64,000 nucleotides of DNA, taken from the NCBI GenBank assembly GCA_046533095.1, contig JAJQRA010000009.1, positions 1 through 64,000 of the forward strand. The letters are read 5' to 3'. Origin of the DNA: ZAX-1 sp046533095. Its GTDB lineage: Bacteria > Bacillota > Clostridia > Lachnospirales > Lachnospiraceae. The notes beneath the pieces are model-generated. The model was given only the letters and a program-made list of their open reading frames with translations. It had not been told where the DNA came from and ran no database searches. Below are positions 24,001 through 32,622 of this stretch, one piece after another (the first letter of the stretch is position 1; each line of letters opens with the position of its first letter). The position numbers and the translations under genes are program-made.

Positions 24001-24038
24001 CGAGTTACCTGTGAAATTAAAATATTTTTCTTCCACTG

Positions 24039-24105
24039 GTACTCAAATCAAACATTTCTGTCCTTTGAGGTTTAAGAGGGCAAAAGAAATCCCTCGGAAC
24101 GGAGG
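24039..24105 (+). repeat. Leader repeat, copy 2
   Basis: GTACTCAA (24039-24046), 12 bases, TGTCCT (24059-24064), hairpin GAGGG (24076-24080) with CCCTC (24091-24095), then GGAGG (24101-24105) and ATG at 24113. ACTCAAA can also pair with the TTTGAG that follows TGTCC, giving a first stem-loop. Confidence 0.7.
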
Positions 24106-24112
24106 TAAACAG

Positions 24113-24313
24113 ATGCAAAGCAAGATTCATGACACAGATACCTATGATGAAGAACTCATCGAATTACTCGGTACCATCAGCGTGGTATCAAATCGTCTGG
24201 CAACAAATCTATCAAAGCTTGCCCGACAAAGCAAATCAAAGGAAGGAGGAAAATATTATGAGCAAAATGAACGACCTGTCTCTTGTAGTCGAAGAACTGA
24301 AAAAATGTGGTAA
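24113..24313 (+). CDS. Small prophage protein behind leader repeat copy 2
   Basis: A 66-residue protein (MQSKIHDTDTYDEELIELLG...) with GGAGG seven bases before the ATG. The first 40 residues are a helical segment, ELIELLGTISVVSNRLATN; the tail is basic and cysteine-containing and overlaps the next gene by 56 bases. No family recognised. Similar short helical proteins often precede the DUF2800 gene in these prophages. Confidence 0.6.
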   Translation: MQSKIHDTDTYDEELIELLGTISVVSNRLATNLSKLARQSKSKEGGKYYEQNERPVSCSRRTEKMW

Positions 24314-24581
24314 TGCACTGATTGGTGTTTCTGAAACATTGGCTGACTTATTCAGCGGCTCTGGTGAGCCTAATTCAAAAGAAGAAACCCATGCAACACC
24401 AGAAACAGAATCAATAACTTTAGAAACGGTACGTGCTGCGTTAGCGGAAAAATCCCGTGCAGGATTCACCGCCGAGGTGCGTGACCTGCTTAAAAAGTAT
24501 GGGGCAAGTAAGTTGTCGGAGATTGAGCCAAAAAAGTACAAGGCACTTCTTGCAGATGCGGAGGTACTAGGAAATGGGTAA
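24258..24581 (+). CDS. Hypothetical prophage protein (often named rrp5-like)
   Basis: A 107-residue protein starting MSKMNDLSLVVEELKKCGNA. A linker rich in E, T and P near residues 38-55 is followed by a C-terminal helical domain (RAALAEKSRAGFTAEVRDLL, KYGASKLSEIEPKKYKALL). Relatives carry the automatic name rRNA biogenesis protein rrp5, which is not meaningful here. AAGGAGGA precedes ATG 24258, and the stop overlaps the DUF2800 start. It probably serves the replication or recombination step with its neighbours. Confidence 0.65.
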   Translation: MSKMNDLSLVVEELKKCGNALIGVSETLADLFSGSGEPNSKEETHATPETESITLETVRAALAEKSRAGFTAEVRDLLKKYGASKLSEIEPKKYKALLADAEVLGNG

Positions 24582-25698
24582 ACACGCACTGCTATCCGCT
24601 TCATCAAGCCATCGTTGGCTAAACTGCCCACCATCTGCAAGACTCGGCGAGAATTACACAGATAAAAGCAGTGACTTTGCAGCCGAGGGTACTGATGCAC
24701 ATACCCTATGTGAGTTTCGTTTAAGCGAAGCACTCGGTCTTGAATCGGACAATCCGATCGAAAATCTCACTTGGTATAACGAGGAAATGGAGTCTTGCGC
24801 AAGTGATTATGTTTCCTATATCACGGAACTTTTAGTCGAAGCAAAGAAGATATGTACTGATCCCGTGGTGCTTATCGAACAGCGACTGGACTACTCCCGC
24901 TATGTGGAGAGCGGTTTTGGAACAGGTGACTGTGTCATCATTGCCGATGGCACCCTTCATGTCGTTGATTACAAGCACGGGCAGGGAGTTTTGGTAGAAG
25001 CTGAAAGCAATCCACAAATGATGCTTTATGCCCTTGGTGCTTTGGAGTTATTTGATGGAATCTATGATATTGACACTGTTCATATGACAATCTTTCAACC
25101 ACGCAGAAGCAATATCAGTACCTACACTCTGCAAAAAGAAGAACTGCTAAATTGGGCAAACGATGTTCTGATGCCTACCGCCACACTTGCCTATAGTGGC
25201 GATGGAGAGTTTCACTGTGGCGAATGGTGTCGTTTCTGCAAAGCAAAGGCTGACTGCAGAAAACGTGCGAAAGCAAACCTGCAAATAGCAAAGGATGATT
25301 TCGCTCTTCCACCGCTCCTCACAGATGATGAGGTTGAGGAAATTCTCGGCAAACTGGATGAAGTCATCTCATGGGCCAATGACATCAAAACCTATGCACT
25401 GCAAGCAGCCATCAGCGGCAAGGAATGGTCTGGCTACAAATTAGTCGAGGGTCGCTCTAACCGCAAATATACTGATGAAACATCTGTTGCTTCAGCAGTA
25501 ACTGCTGCAGGTTTTGAACCTTATGAAAAGAAACTGCTCGGCATTACCGAAATGCAAAAAACACTCGGTAAAGCCAAATTCGAAGAAATACTCGGCACAT
25601 ACATTTACAAGCCACCAGGCAAGCCGACTCTTGTGCCGGCAAATGACAAAAGACAACCAATTAATACAGCAAAAAATGATTTTAAGGAGGACAACTAA
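24574..25698 (+). CDS. DUF2800 protein, RecB/Cas4-like nuclease
   Basis: A 374-residue DUF2800 protein, a PD-(D/E)xK nuclease related to RecB and Cas4. The early GKHALLSASSSHRWLNCPPS and EGTDAHTLCE segments, the catalytic-type GTGDCVIIADGTLHVVDYKH near 110-130 and the cysteine cluster CGEWCRFCKAKADC near 210-223 (iron-sulfur type) fit the family. It likely works in phage recombination together with the ssDNA-binding protein that follows two bases later. The reading frame overlaps the previous stop. Confidence 0.85.
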   Translation: MGKHALLSASSSHRWLNCPPSARLGENYTDKSSDFAAEGTDAHTLCEFRLSEALGLESDNPIENLTWYNEEMESCASDYVSYITELLVEAKKICTDPVVLIEQRLDYSRYVESGFGTGDCVIIADGTLHVVDYKHGQGVLVEAESNPQMMLYALGALELFDGIYDIDTVHMTIFQPRRSNISTYTLQKEELLNWANDVLMPTATLAYSGDGEFHCGEWCRFCKAKADCRKRAKANLQIAKDDFALPPLLTDDEVEEILGKLDEVISWANDIKTYALQAAISGKEWSGYKLVEGRSNRKYTDETSVASAVTAAGFEPYEKKLLGITEMQKTLGKAKFEEILGTYIYKPPGKPTLVPANDKRQPINTAKNDFKEDN

Positions 25699-25699
25699 T

Positions 25700-26272
25700 A
25701 TGTCTAATAACACAAACAACGTAAACCCAATGAAAGTAATCACAGGAAAGGATACTCGCTGGTCTTATGCCAACGTGTGGGAGGCTAAATCCATCAACGG
25801 CGGCACTCCCAAATTTTCAGTATCTCTAATCATTCCTAAAAGCGACACAGTAACTGTACAAAAAATCAAGACAGCCATTGAAGCTGCTTATCATGAAGGC
25901 GAAAGCAAACTAAAAGGCAACGGAAAAACTGTACCACCACTTGCTGCTATGAAAACTCCTCTTCGTGATGGCGATGAGGAAAGGCCAGATGATGAAACCT
26001 ATGCAAATGCATATTTCATCAACGCTAACAGTGCGGCTGCTCCCGGTATTGTGGATATCGATCGCAATCCTATCCTCTCTCGCTCTGAAGTTTACAGCGG
26101 AGTATATGGACGAGCAAGCATTAACTTCTACGCTTTTAACTCCAACGGCAATAAAGGAATTGCTTGTGGACTGAATAATCTTCAGAAAATCCGTGATGGT
26201 GAACCTCTTGGCGGTAAAGCATCGGCTGAATCTGACTTTGCTACTGAAGATGATGAAGATTTTCTTTCTTAA
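25700..26272 (+). CDS. DUF2815/Enc34-type ssDNA-binding protein
   Basis: A 190-residue protein of the Enc34 single-stranded DNA-binding family (formerly DUF2815). It begins with a low-complexity N-rich start and continues with KVITGKDTRWSYANVWEAKS, KFSVSLIIPKSDT and GRASINFYAFNSNGNKGIA, then ends in a very acidic tail (SDFATEDDEDFLS), typical for proteins that bind ssDNA and recruit partners. AAGGAGG precedes ATG 25700. Confidence 0.85.
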   Translation: MSNNTNNVNPMKVITGKDTRWSYANVWEAKSINGGTPKFSVSLIIPKSDTVTVQKIKTAIEAAYHEGESKLKGNGKTVPPLAAMKTPLRDGDEERPDDETYANAYFINANSAAAPGIVDIDRNPILSRSEVYSGVYGRASINFYAFNSNGNKGIACGLNNLQKIRDGEPLGGKASAESDFATEDDEDFLS

Positions 26273-26287
26273 GGAGGGCGACATATC

Positions 26288-26449
26288 ATGACAACATTTG
26301 AAAGTATGATGCTTGCAGTTTGTTTCGGTGCAGTGATGGGAACATTTATCGGAAATTTGGTGTTTCTCATCAAATCTGCAATTGACCGCTGTAAGGAGAA
26401 AAAGCGTAAACGCAAGAAACAAGAATTCTCTGCTGATAAGGCAGAATAA
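26288..26449 (+). CDS. Small prophage protein with one membrane segment
   Basis: A 53-residue protein: a hydrophobic stretch (MLAVCFGAVMGTFIGNLVFLI, about residues 8-28) followed by a highly basic tail (DRCKEKKRKRKKQ). AAGGAGGGCGAC precedes the ATG by about 6 bases. The topology suggests a membrane anchor with its basic end in the cytoplasm. Function unknown. Confidence 0.6.
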   Translation: MTTFESMMLAVCFGAVMGTFIGNLVFLIKSAIDRCKEKKRKRKKQEFSADKAE

Positions 26450-26508
26450 ATGACACGGGCGGCGGAGGTTAATTCTTCGCCGCTTTTCTTTTAGGAGGGA
26501 ACAATCAT

Positions 26509-28458
26509 ATGGAAAAAATAAGAATCTTATCTATCGACATTGAAACTTACAGTAGTGTGAATCTTGCAAAATGCGGAGTCTACCGCTATGCAGAAGAACC
26601 TGACTTTGAAATCTTGCTGTTCGGATACAGTATTAATGGCGGCGAAGTATCAGTCATTGATATTGCAAATGGCGAAAAAATCCCCACTGACATTATATCC
26701 GCTCTTACAGATGAATCAGCTATCAAGTGGGCATTTAATGCTCAGTTTGAACGGACCTGTTTATCAAGACATCTTGGACTTCCTGCAGGAGAATATTTAA
26801 ATCCCAACTCTTGGCACTGTTCCATGCTGTGGTCTGCCTATATGGGGTTACCACTCTCTTTAGAAGGTGTTGGTGCTGTGCTAAAACTTGACAGCCAAAA
26901 GTTAAAAGAAGGTAAAGAACTCATCAAATACTTCTGTCAGCCATGCTCTGCCACAAAATCAAATGGCGGACGTACTCGAAATCTACCTATCCATGCAACA
27001 GAAAAATGGGAACTCTTCAAAGCATATAACAAACGTGACGTGGAAGCAGAACAAGCAATACAAGATAAACTCGCTAAATATCCTGTGCCTGATTTCTTAT
27101 GGGATGAATATCACCTTGACCAAATAATCAATGACCGTGGTGTAGCTGTAGACATGACTCTCGTTCAAAGTGCCGTTTTGATGGATGAAAAATCAAAACA
27201 AGAACTCTCTTCTGCAATGAGAAAACTGACAGGACTTACAAATCCAAACTCTGTGCAGCAAATGAAACAATGGCTTTCTGAAAATGGAATGGAAACGGAT
27301 ACCCTTGGTAAAAAGGCAGTAGCTGAAATGCTTGAAACAGCACCTCCCGAACTTGCCAAAGTGCTTACTTTGCGTGGGCAACTTTCTAAATCATCAGTAA
27401 AGAAATACGCTTCTATGAAAAATGCCGCCTGCAAGGATAATCGTGCAAGGGGGATGTTTCAATTTTACGGAGCCAATCGCACTGGTAGATGGGCAGGACG
27501 ATTAATTCAAATGCAAAACCTCCCACAAAACCATCTGCTCGACTTAGCTCAAGCACGTGCCCTAGTTCGTAGTGGCAATTATGAAGCTGTGAAAATGCTC
27601 TATGAAGATATACCTGACACCCTTTCACAACTAATCCGCACTGCTTTTATACCACAAGAAGGCTGTAAGTTTATTGTTGCTGATTTCTCTGCTATCGAAG
27701 CACGAGTTATCGCTTGGTTTGCAGGTGAAGCATGGCGGGCAGAAGTCTTTGAAAACGGCGGTGATATTTACTGTGCATCTGCAAGTCAAATGTTTAAAGT
27801 TCCCGTTGAAAAGCATGGTATCAATGCACACCTGCGACAAAAAGGAAAGATTGCTGAGCTGGCACTTGGGTATGGTGGCTCAGTCGGTGCATTAAAGGCA
27901 ATGGGCGCATTAGAGATGGGACTTTCAGAAGATGAACTTCCAAACCTAGTGGAAGCATGGCGAGGATCAAATTCAAATATCGTACGATTTTGGTGGGAAG
28001 TTGACCGTGCTGTCAAAAAAGCAATCAAAGAAAAAACCACCATAAATACTTATGGAATCGATTTCTCTTATCAAGGTGGAATGTTTTTTATTACCCTCCC
28101 ATCTGGCAGAAAGCTGTCTTATGTAAAACCTCGGATTGGCGAGAATCGCTTTGGCGGTGAATCCGTCACCTACGAAGGTATCGGCGGCACCAAAAAATGG
28201 GAACGGCTTGAAAGCTATGGTCCTAAGTTTGTTGAGAATATTGTGCAAGCCACTGCTCGTGATCTTTTAATGTATGCTATGCAGTCGCTTCGCTCTTATC
28301 GCATTATCATGCACGTTCACGATGAAGTGGTTATTGAATGTGATAAAGACATCTCAGTTGAAAGCATCTGCAACTTGATGAGCCAGTCACCGCCTTGGGC
28401 AAGTAATCTTTTACTCCGTGCTGATGGGTATGAATGTAATTTTTACAAAAAAGATTAG
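26509..28458 (+). CDS. Phage family A DNA polymerase
   Basis: A 649-residue DNA polymerase with a 3'-5' exonuclease domain and a family A polymerase domain. Exo I is SIDIETYSS near residues 8-16. Polymerase motifs follow: RTGRWAGRLIQMQNLP, DFSAIEARVIAWFAG (motif A, near 392), and MHVHDEVVIE (motif C, near 602). There is no 5'-3' exonuclease part, as usual in phage enzymes. AGGAGGG precedes ATG 26509. It forms the core of the replication cluster with VapE and the helicase downstream. Confidence 0.93.
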   Translation: MEKIRILSIDIETYSSVNLAKCGVYRYAEEPDFEILLFGYSINGGEVSVIDIANGEKIPTDIISALTDESAIKWAFNAQFERTCLSRHLGLPAGEYLNPNSWHCSMLWSAYMGLPLSLEGVGAVLKLDSQKLKEGKELIKYFCQPCSATKSNGGRTRNLPIHATEKWELFKAYNKRDVEAEQAIQDKLAKYPVPDFLWDEYHLDQIINDRGVAVDMTLVQSAVLMDEKSKQELSSAMRKLTGLTNPNSVQQMKQWLSENGMETDTLGKKAVAEMLETAPPELAKVLTLRGQLSKSSVKKYASMKNAACKDNRARGMFQFYGANRTGRWAGRLIQMQNLPQNHLLDLAQARALVRSGNYEAVKMLYEDIPDTLSQLIRTAFIPQEGCKFIVADFSAIEARVIAWFAGEAWRAEVFENGGDIYCASASQMFKVPVEKHGINAHLRQKGKIAELALGYGGSVGALKAMGALEMGLSEDELPNLVEAWRGSNSNIVRFWWEVDRAVKKAIKEKTTINTYGIDFSYQGGMFFITLPSGRKLSYVKPRIGENRFGGESVTYEGIGGTKKWERLESYGPKFVENIVQATARDLLMYAMQSLRSYRIIMHVHDEVVIECDKDISVESICNLMSQSPPWASNLLLRADGYECNFYKKD

Positions 28459-28466
28459 CTCCTCTG

Positions 28467-28531
28467 GTACTCAAAGCAATGGTTTTTGTCCTTTGAATAT
28501 CAGAGGGATATCCCTACTACATTTACGGAGG
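28467..28531 (+). repeat. Leader repeat, copy 3
   Basis: GTACTCAA (28467-28474), 12 bases, TGTCCT (28487-28492), hairpin GAGGG (28503-28507) with CCCT (28512-28515), then GGAGG (28527-28531) and ATG at 28540. It lies in the short gap between the polymerase and the antirepressor gene. Confidence 0.7.
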
Positions 28532-28539
28532 TTTTATAT

Positions 28540-29178
28540 ATGAAAGAATTAATACCAATTAACTACGGTGGTGGGCAAGCAACGGTTAGTGGTCGTGAGC
28601 TTCATAACAGGCTCAGTATTGAAACACGCTATAACGACTGGTTTGGCAGAATGTGCGAATACGGTTTTGATGAAGGAAAAAGCTATTACTCATTTTTGAG
28701 TAATAGGTCTGACGGAAAAGCTGGTAAGGCTCCCATCGATCATGCGCTTACAATTTCTATGGCAAAAGAAATCTGTATGATACAGCGTTCAGAAGTGGGC
28801 AGGAAATTTCGTGAGTATTTTATCAAATGCGAGGAGTCTTGGAACTCCCCTGAGAAAATTATGGAACGTGCATTGCTCATAGCACATCAACGAGCAATTG
28901 AAGCTGAACAGCGTATTTTCGGCTTAACATTAGAAAAAGAAACGTTGGAAATAGCATTGAACGATTCGCTTAAGTTTTTTACTGTAGCGAAATATAGCAA
29001 GGTCTACAACAAAAATTGGTCACTCTCAAAGTGTCAAGAAATAGGAAAAAAGTTATCTGCATATTGCAGGGGTCGTTCGATTGAGATAAAGAAATGTGAA
29101 ACAAATGATGAACGGTTCGGCTCAGTCAACAGCTACCCGCTTACAGCTTGGGAAAGTTTTTTAAAGGAGGACAAATAA
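28540..29178 (+). CDS. AntA/AntB-type antirepressor
   Basis: A 212-residue antirepressor. The AntA/AntB domain is visible in the first half: ELHNRLSIETRYNDWFGRMC, GFDEGKSYYSFLSNRSDG, DHALTISMAKEICMIQRSE and GRKFREYFIKCEE. The second half is a KilA-C-like DNA-binding part with a coiled segment. Such proteins bind phage repressors and promote lytic growth. GGAGG lies eight bases before ATG 28540, directly behind leader repeat copy 3, so its synthesis may be under that element. Confidence 0.85.
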   Translation: MKELIPINYGGGQATVSGRELHNRLSIETRYNDWFGRMCEYGFDEGKSYYSFLSNRSDGKAGKAPIDHALTISMAKEICMIQRSEVGRKFREYFIKCEESWNSPEKIMERALLIAHQRAIEAEQRIFGLTLEKETLEIALNDSLKFFTVAKYSKVYNKNWSLSKCQEIGKKLSAYCRGRSIEIKKCETNDERFGSVNSYPLTAWESFLKEDK

Positions 29179-29179
29179 T

Positions 29180-29395
29180 ATGTTTTATGTGAAAGAACAG
29201 CTAAATGATGCGATGGTGGTTTCCATTGAAATTAACGATGAGAATGTGTTTTGTAACTGTCCACACTGTGGATTAGAGGTGCAAATTGACCTTGCAGAGG
29301 TGTTTGCTGATGGGGAGATTGACCTATTCGGTACAGTAGTACTTTGTAGAGATTGTGGCAAGAAAGTGATGGAGGAAAGTTATGGCGATAGATAA
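29180..29395 (+). CDS. Small zinc-ribbon phage protein
   Basis: A 71-residue acidic protein with two cysteine pairs, CNCPHCGLEV and CRDCGKKV, that form a zinc ribbon. It starts two bases after the antirepressor stop with AAGGAGG in front and overlaps the next gene. Function unknown. Confidence 0.65.
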   Translation: MFYVKEQLNDAMVVSIEINDENVFCNCPHCGLEVQIDLAEVFADGEIDLFGTVVLCRDCGKKVMEESYGDR

Positions 29396-29810
29396 ATTTA
29401 ACGCAGAGGGTTACTATGACCCGACCACATTTGAGGCATTAACTAAAATAGAAAAGGAAGAGCGTGCGGCAAGAAAAGCCGCCGCTTTCCGACCTATGGT
29501 GTATGTGTGTAGTCCTTATTCCGGAGATATTGATAAGAACACAGCTAATGCAAGGGTGTATTCAAGATTTGCAGTAGCCAAAAATACGATTCCTCTTGCT
29601 CCTCATCTGTTACTACCACAGTACATTTCAGAAGAACACGAGAGAGGTCTTGCGATGTTTGTGAATAAGGTTTTTCTCGGTAAGTGTGATGAACTATGGG
29701 TGTTTGGCAACAGTATCTCATCTGGAATGTCTGAAGAGATTGAACTAGCAGGCAGGATGAGAAAGAAAATCAGATATTTTACTGGGGATTTACAGGAGGT
29801 TTGTCGATGA
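29382..29810 (+). CDS. DUF4406-like protein, nucleoside deoxyribosyltransferase fold
   Basis: A 142-residue protein; MVYVCSPYSGDIDKNTANAR opens a Rossmann-like domain of the DUF4406/nucleoside 2-deoxyribosyltransferase clan, and ISSGMSEEIELAGRMRKKIR closes it. Relatives occur widely in phage replication clusters and could salvage or modify nucleotides. It overlaps the preceding gene by 14 bases and the VapE start by four. Confidence 0.75.
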   Translation: MAIDKFNAEGYYDPTTFEALTKIEKEERAARKAAAFRPMVYVCSPYSGDIDKNTANARVYSRFAVAKNTIPLAPHLLLPQYISEEHERGLAMFVNKVFLGKCDELWVFGNSISSGMSEEIELAGRMRKKIRYFTGDLQEVCR

Positions 29811-32152
29811 GTAGCAAAGTAAAAATAGCTGTCTGCAATCGCAAGACAGACAGAAAATACAAGAATCAAGAACAGGAATGGGAATATATCATAGGCCACA
29901 ATCGCACTCCCATTCGCACATCAGAAACCGCTGAAGAATATCCAAAACTACCGAAAAAGCAACGAGATGCCTTAAAAGATAATGGGGGTTTTGTCGGTGG
30001 TCACTTAAAAGGCGGCATTCGCAAAAATGGCAATGTTATCTGCCGTAGCATTGGCGCACTCGATGCAGATTATATCGATGATGGCTCTGCTTTTATTGAT
30101 GCTGTAAAGTTTGCATTGTCAAATACTGAGTATTTCATCTATTCCACACACAGCCATACCCCAGAAAGTCCGAGGTATCGCTTAGTTATTTTATTTTCTC
30201 GTGAAGTAAGTGAAGATGAATACCCTGCACTCATGCGTATGGTAGCAAAGCAAATAGGCATGGAGTATTTTGATGACTCTACCTATCAGGCTAACCGCAT
30301 GATGTTTTGGGCATCTTGCCCATCTAATGGTGACTTTGTTTTTGAAGAAGAACGCGGAGAACCGCTCGACCCGGATAAGTATCTCTCCATGTACGAAGAT
30401 TGGCACGATGTTACGCAGTGGCCTACTTCCTCCCGTCAATCCGAAATTATGAAACGAAGCATCAAGGAACAAGCTGATCCTACTTCAAAAGACGGTATGG
30501 TAGGTGCCTTTTGCCGTACTTATGGGATAGCCTCGGCAATTGACTTATTCTTATCCGATGTTTATGCACCATCTGCCGTAACAGGTAGATACGATTATCT
30601 CCCTGCTGATTCTGCTGCTGGAGTTGTCATTTATGATGATAAGTTTTCTTACAGCCATCATACCTCAGACCCTGCTTGCGAAAAATTACTCAATGCTTTT
30701 GATTTGGTTCGTATTCATAAATTTTATGATAACGATGAGAAAAAGTCCTTTAATGCCATGTGTGATTTTGCAAGTAATGATGAAAATGTTCGCTTAAAGC
30801 TTGCAGAGGAACGAATGAATAGTGCTGAAGTGGATTTTAAGGATAAGGATTGGCAAAAAGCACTGGAACTTGATAAGCAAGGGAGAATTAAAGATACCCT
30901 CGACAATCTCGTTTTAATTCTCCGTCATGATGAAAATTTACAAAGCATTGCTTTCAACTGTCATCGTGATGGAATTGACACGAAATCAGCCTTGCCTTGG
31001 GATCAAATAAAAGGTGGCTGGAATGATTCCGACAATGCTGCCCTTAAAGTTTATCTTTCAAATCGATATGGACTCTATTCTCCCACTAAAACAAAAGATG
31101 CTGTCCTTGCCGTTGCCGCAGAGCGTGCATACCATCCCATCAAAGAATACCTTGAATCTTTACCACCTTGGGATGGCATTCTCCGAGTTGAAAACCTGTT
31201 AATCCACTACTTCGGTGCTGATAGCAACACTTACACAAAAGCTATCATCCGTAAAACGATGGTGGCAGCTGTGGCTCGCATCTACCATCCCGGCACAAAG
31301 TTTGACAGTGTACTTATCCTAAATGGCCCGCAAGGCATCGGAAAGTCCACTTTCTTTGCCAAACTTGCAGGCAGTTGGTTTTCTGACAGCTTAACACTAA
31401 CAGATATGCGTGATAAATCGGGTCCTGAAAAATTACAGGGGTATTGGATTTTAGAACTTGGAGAACTTGCGGGCATGAGAAAAACTAATGTAGAAACGGT
31501 AAAATCCTTTATTTCTCGTATGGATGATAAATATCGTGCAAGTTATGGCGTCAATGTAGAAAATCATCCAAGACAATGTGTGGTGGTCGGCTCTACGAAT
31601 GCAGAAAGTGGCTTTTTACGGGATATCACAGGTAACCGTCGCTTCTGGCCAGTGCGTGTGAGTGGTCATTCTATTAAAAAGGCATGGCAGATTACTGAAA
31701 ATGATGTTCAGCAGATTTGGGCAGAGACTCTTGTTCTCTACAAAAAGGGCGAAAAGCTGTACCTCGAAGGTAAAGATGCAATATTTGCTGTGTCTGAACA
31801 AGCCGATGCAATGGAAACTGATGAACGAGAAGGCTTGGTGCGTAAATACCTTGAAACCTTGCTGCCTGATAACTGGGATAGCATGGATTTGTATGACCGC
31901 AGAAACTTCTTAAACGGCAGTTCTATATCGGATATAGGCAGAAAAGGAACAATTAAAAGAAGCGTGGTTTGCAACATGGAAATCTGGTGTGAGTGTTTTG
32001 GTAAAGATTCTGCATCGATGAAAAAATCCGATTCTTATGAGATTGGTGCCATTATGCAGAAGATGGAACACTGGGATAAGTCGGACAGACACGGTTTTCC
32101 AATTTATGGTCGCCAAAGGTCATATTTGCGGCACGAGCAGGACAAACCTTGA
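29807..32152 (+). CDS. VapE/P4-type primase-helicase
   Basis: A 781-residue replication protein. The C-terminal half has the virulence-associated E (VapE) helicase domain with Walker A LNGPQGIGKSTFFAKL near 505-520 and LQGYWILELGELAGM as Walker B region; the N-terminal part contains a primase-like segment (RSIGALDADYIDD, YFIYSTHSHTPESPRYRLV). ATG 29807 is the start because ACAGGAGGT ends six bases upstream and the ATG overlaps the preceding stop as ATGA. It should open the phage origin, perhaps the repeat directly downstream. Confidence 0.88.
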   Translation: MSSKVKIAVCNRKTDRKYKNQEQEWEYIIGHNRTPIRTSETAEEYPKLPKKQRDALKDNGGFVGGHLKGGIRKNGNVICRSIGALDADYIDDGSAFIDAVKFALSNTEYFIYSTHSHTPESPRYRLVILFSREVSEDEYPALMRMVAKQIGMEYFDDSTYQANRMMFWASCPSNGDFVFEEERGEPLDPDKYLSMYEDWHDVTQWPTSSRQSEIMKRSIKEQADPTSKDGMVGAFCRTYGIASAIDLFLSDVYAPSAVTGRYDYLPADSAAGVVIYDDKFSYSHHTSDPACEKLLNAFDLVRIHKFYDNDEKKSFNAMCDFASNDENVRLKLAEERMNSAEVDFKDKDWQKALELDKQGRIKDTLDNLVLILRHDENLQSIAFNCHRDGIDTKSALPWDQIKGGWNDSDNAALKVYLSNRYGLYSPTKTKDAVLAVAAERAYHPIKEYLESLPPWDGILRVENLLIHYFGADSNTYTKAIIRKTMVAAVARIYHPGTKFDSVLILNGPQGIGKSTFFAKLAGSWFSDSLTLTDMRDKSGPEKLQGYWILELGELAGMRKTNVETVKSFISRMDDKYRASYGVNVENHPRQCVVVGSTNAESGFLRDITGNRRFWPVRVSGHSIKKAWQITENDVQQIWAETLVLYKKGEKLYLEGKDAIFAVSEQADAMETDEREGLVRKYLETLLPDNWDSMDLYDRRNFLNGSSISDIGRKGTIKRSVVCNMEIWCECFGKDSASMKKSDSYEIGAIMQKMEHWDKSDRHGFPIYGRQRSYLRHEQDKP

Positions 32153-32215
32153 TGGTGTCCGCTAGGCTGACCAGTCTGCTAAATTCGCATATATCCTGTG
32201 TTTCTTAAAGGTATA

Positions 32216-32336
32216 GGACAAGTGGACAAGATTTCTATATTAGGGATTAAAAAAAGAAGAAAAACTGAATTTCGTGCCTGCGTATATGTATGTATGCGCG
32301 TATATAGAAATCAATGTCCAAATTGTCCACTTGTCC
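32216..32336. repeat. Long inverted repeat with iterated TTGTCC units, possible phage origin
   Basis: GGACAAGTGGACAA (32216-32229) is the exact reverse complement of TTGTCCACTTGTCC (32323-32336). Next to it GATTTCTATAT (32230-32240) matches ATATAGAAATC (32302-32312). The hexamer GGACAA/TTGTCC thus occurs twice on each side, and a related TGTCCA lies at 32315-32320. The position right after the VapE primase-helicase gene fits a replication origin; it could also be an operator. Confidence 0.5.
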
Positions 32337-32350
32337 AGATTGGAGGAAAA

Positions 32351-32622
32351 ATGCTTGAAAAAACAATAGAACAAAAACTTGTGAAGCAGTTAAAAATATG
32401 GGCGGCATCGCACCTAAATTTGTTAGTCCAGGATTTGATGGTATGCCTGACCGCCTAGTCCTGCTTCCCAAAGGCAAAATCGCTTTTGTGGAAGTAAAAG
32501 CACCAACTAAAACACCACGTCCATTACAGCTTGCAAGACATGAGATGCTGCGGCGACTTGGATTTAAAGTATATGTTTTAGATAATGCAGATGAGATTGG
32601 AGGGATTCTTGATGATATATAA
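32351..32622 (+). pseudogene. VRR-NUC nuclease gene, frameshifted
   Basis: A VRR-NUC domain gene interrupted near its start. ATG 32351 (GGAGGAAAA in front) gives MLEKTIEQKLVK and then runs out of frame, stopping at 32458. The remainder, KNMGGIAPKFVSPGFDGMPD to DEIGGILDDI, continues in the frame that ends at 32622 and holds the conserved PDRLVLLP and FVEVKAP catalytic segments. One base is missing near 32384, probably from an A run. An internal ATG at 32398 could still yield a 74-residue protein lacking the first helix with its conserved glutamate. VRR-NUC enzymes cut DNA structures during phage replication. Confidence 0.75.

Noticed and set aside
32216..32336. Inverted repeat as ends of a small transposon
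   Set aside because: No transposase or cargo between the arms and no target duplication; the 94-base interior is too short.
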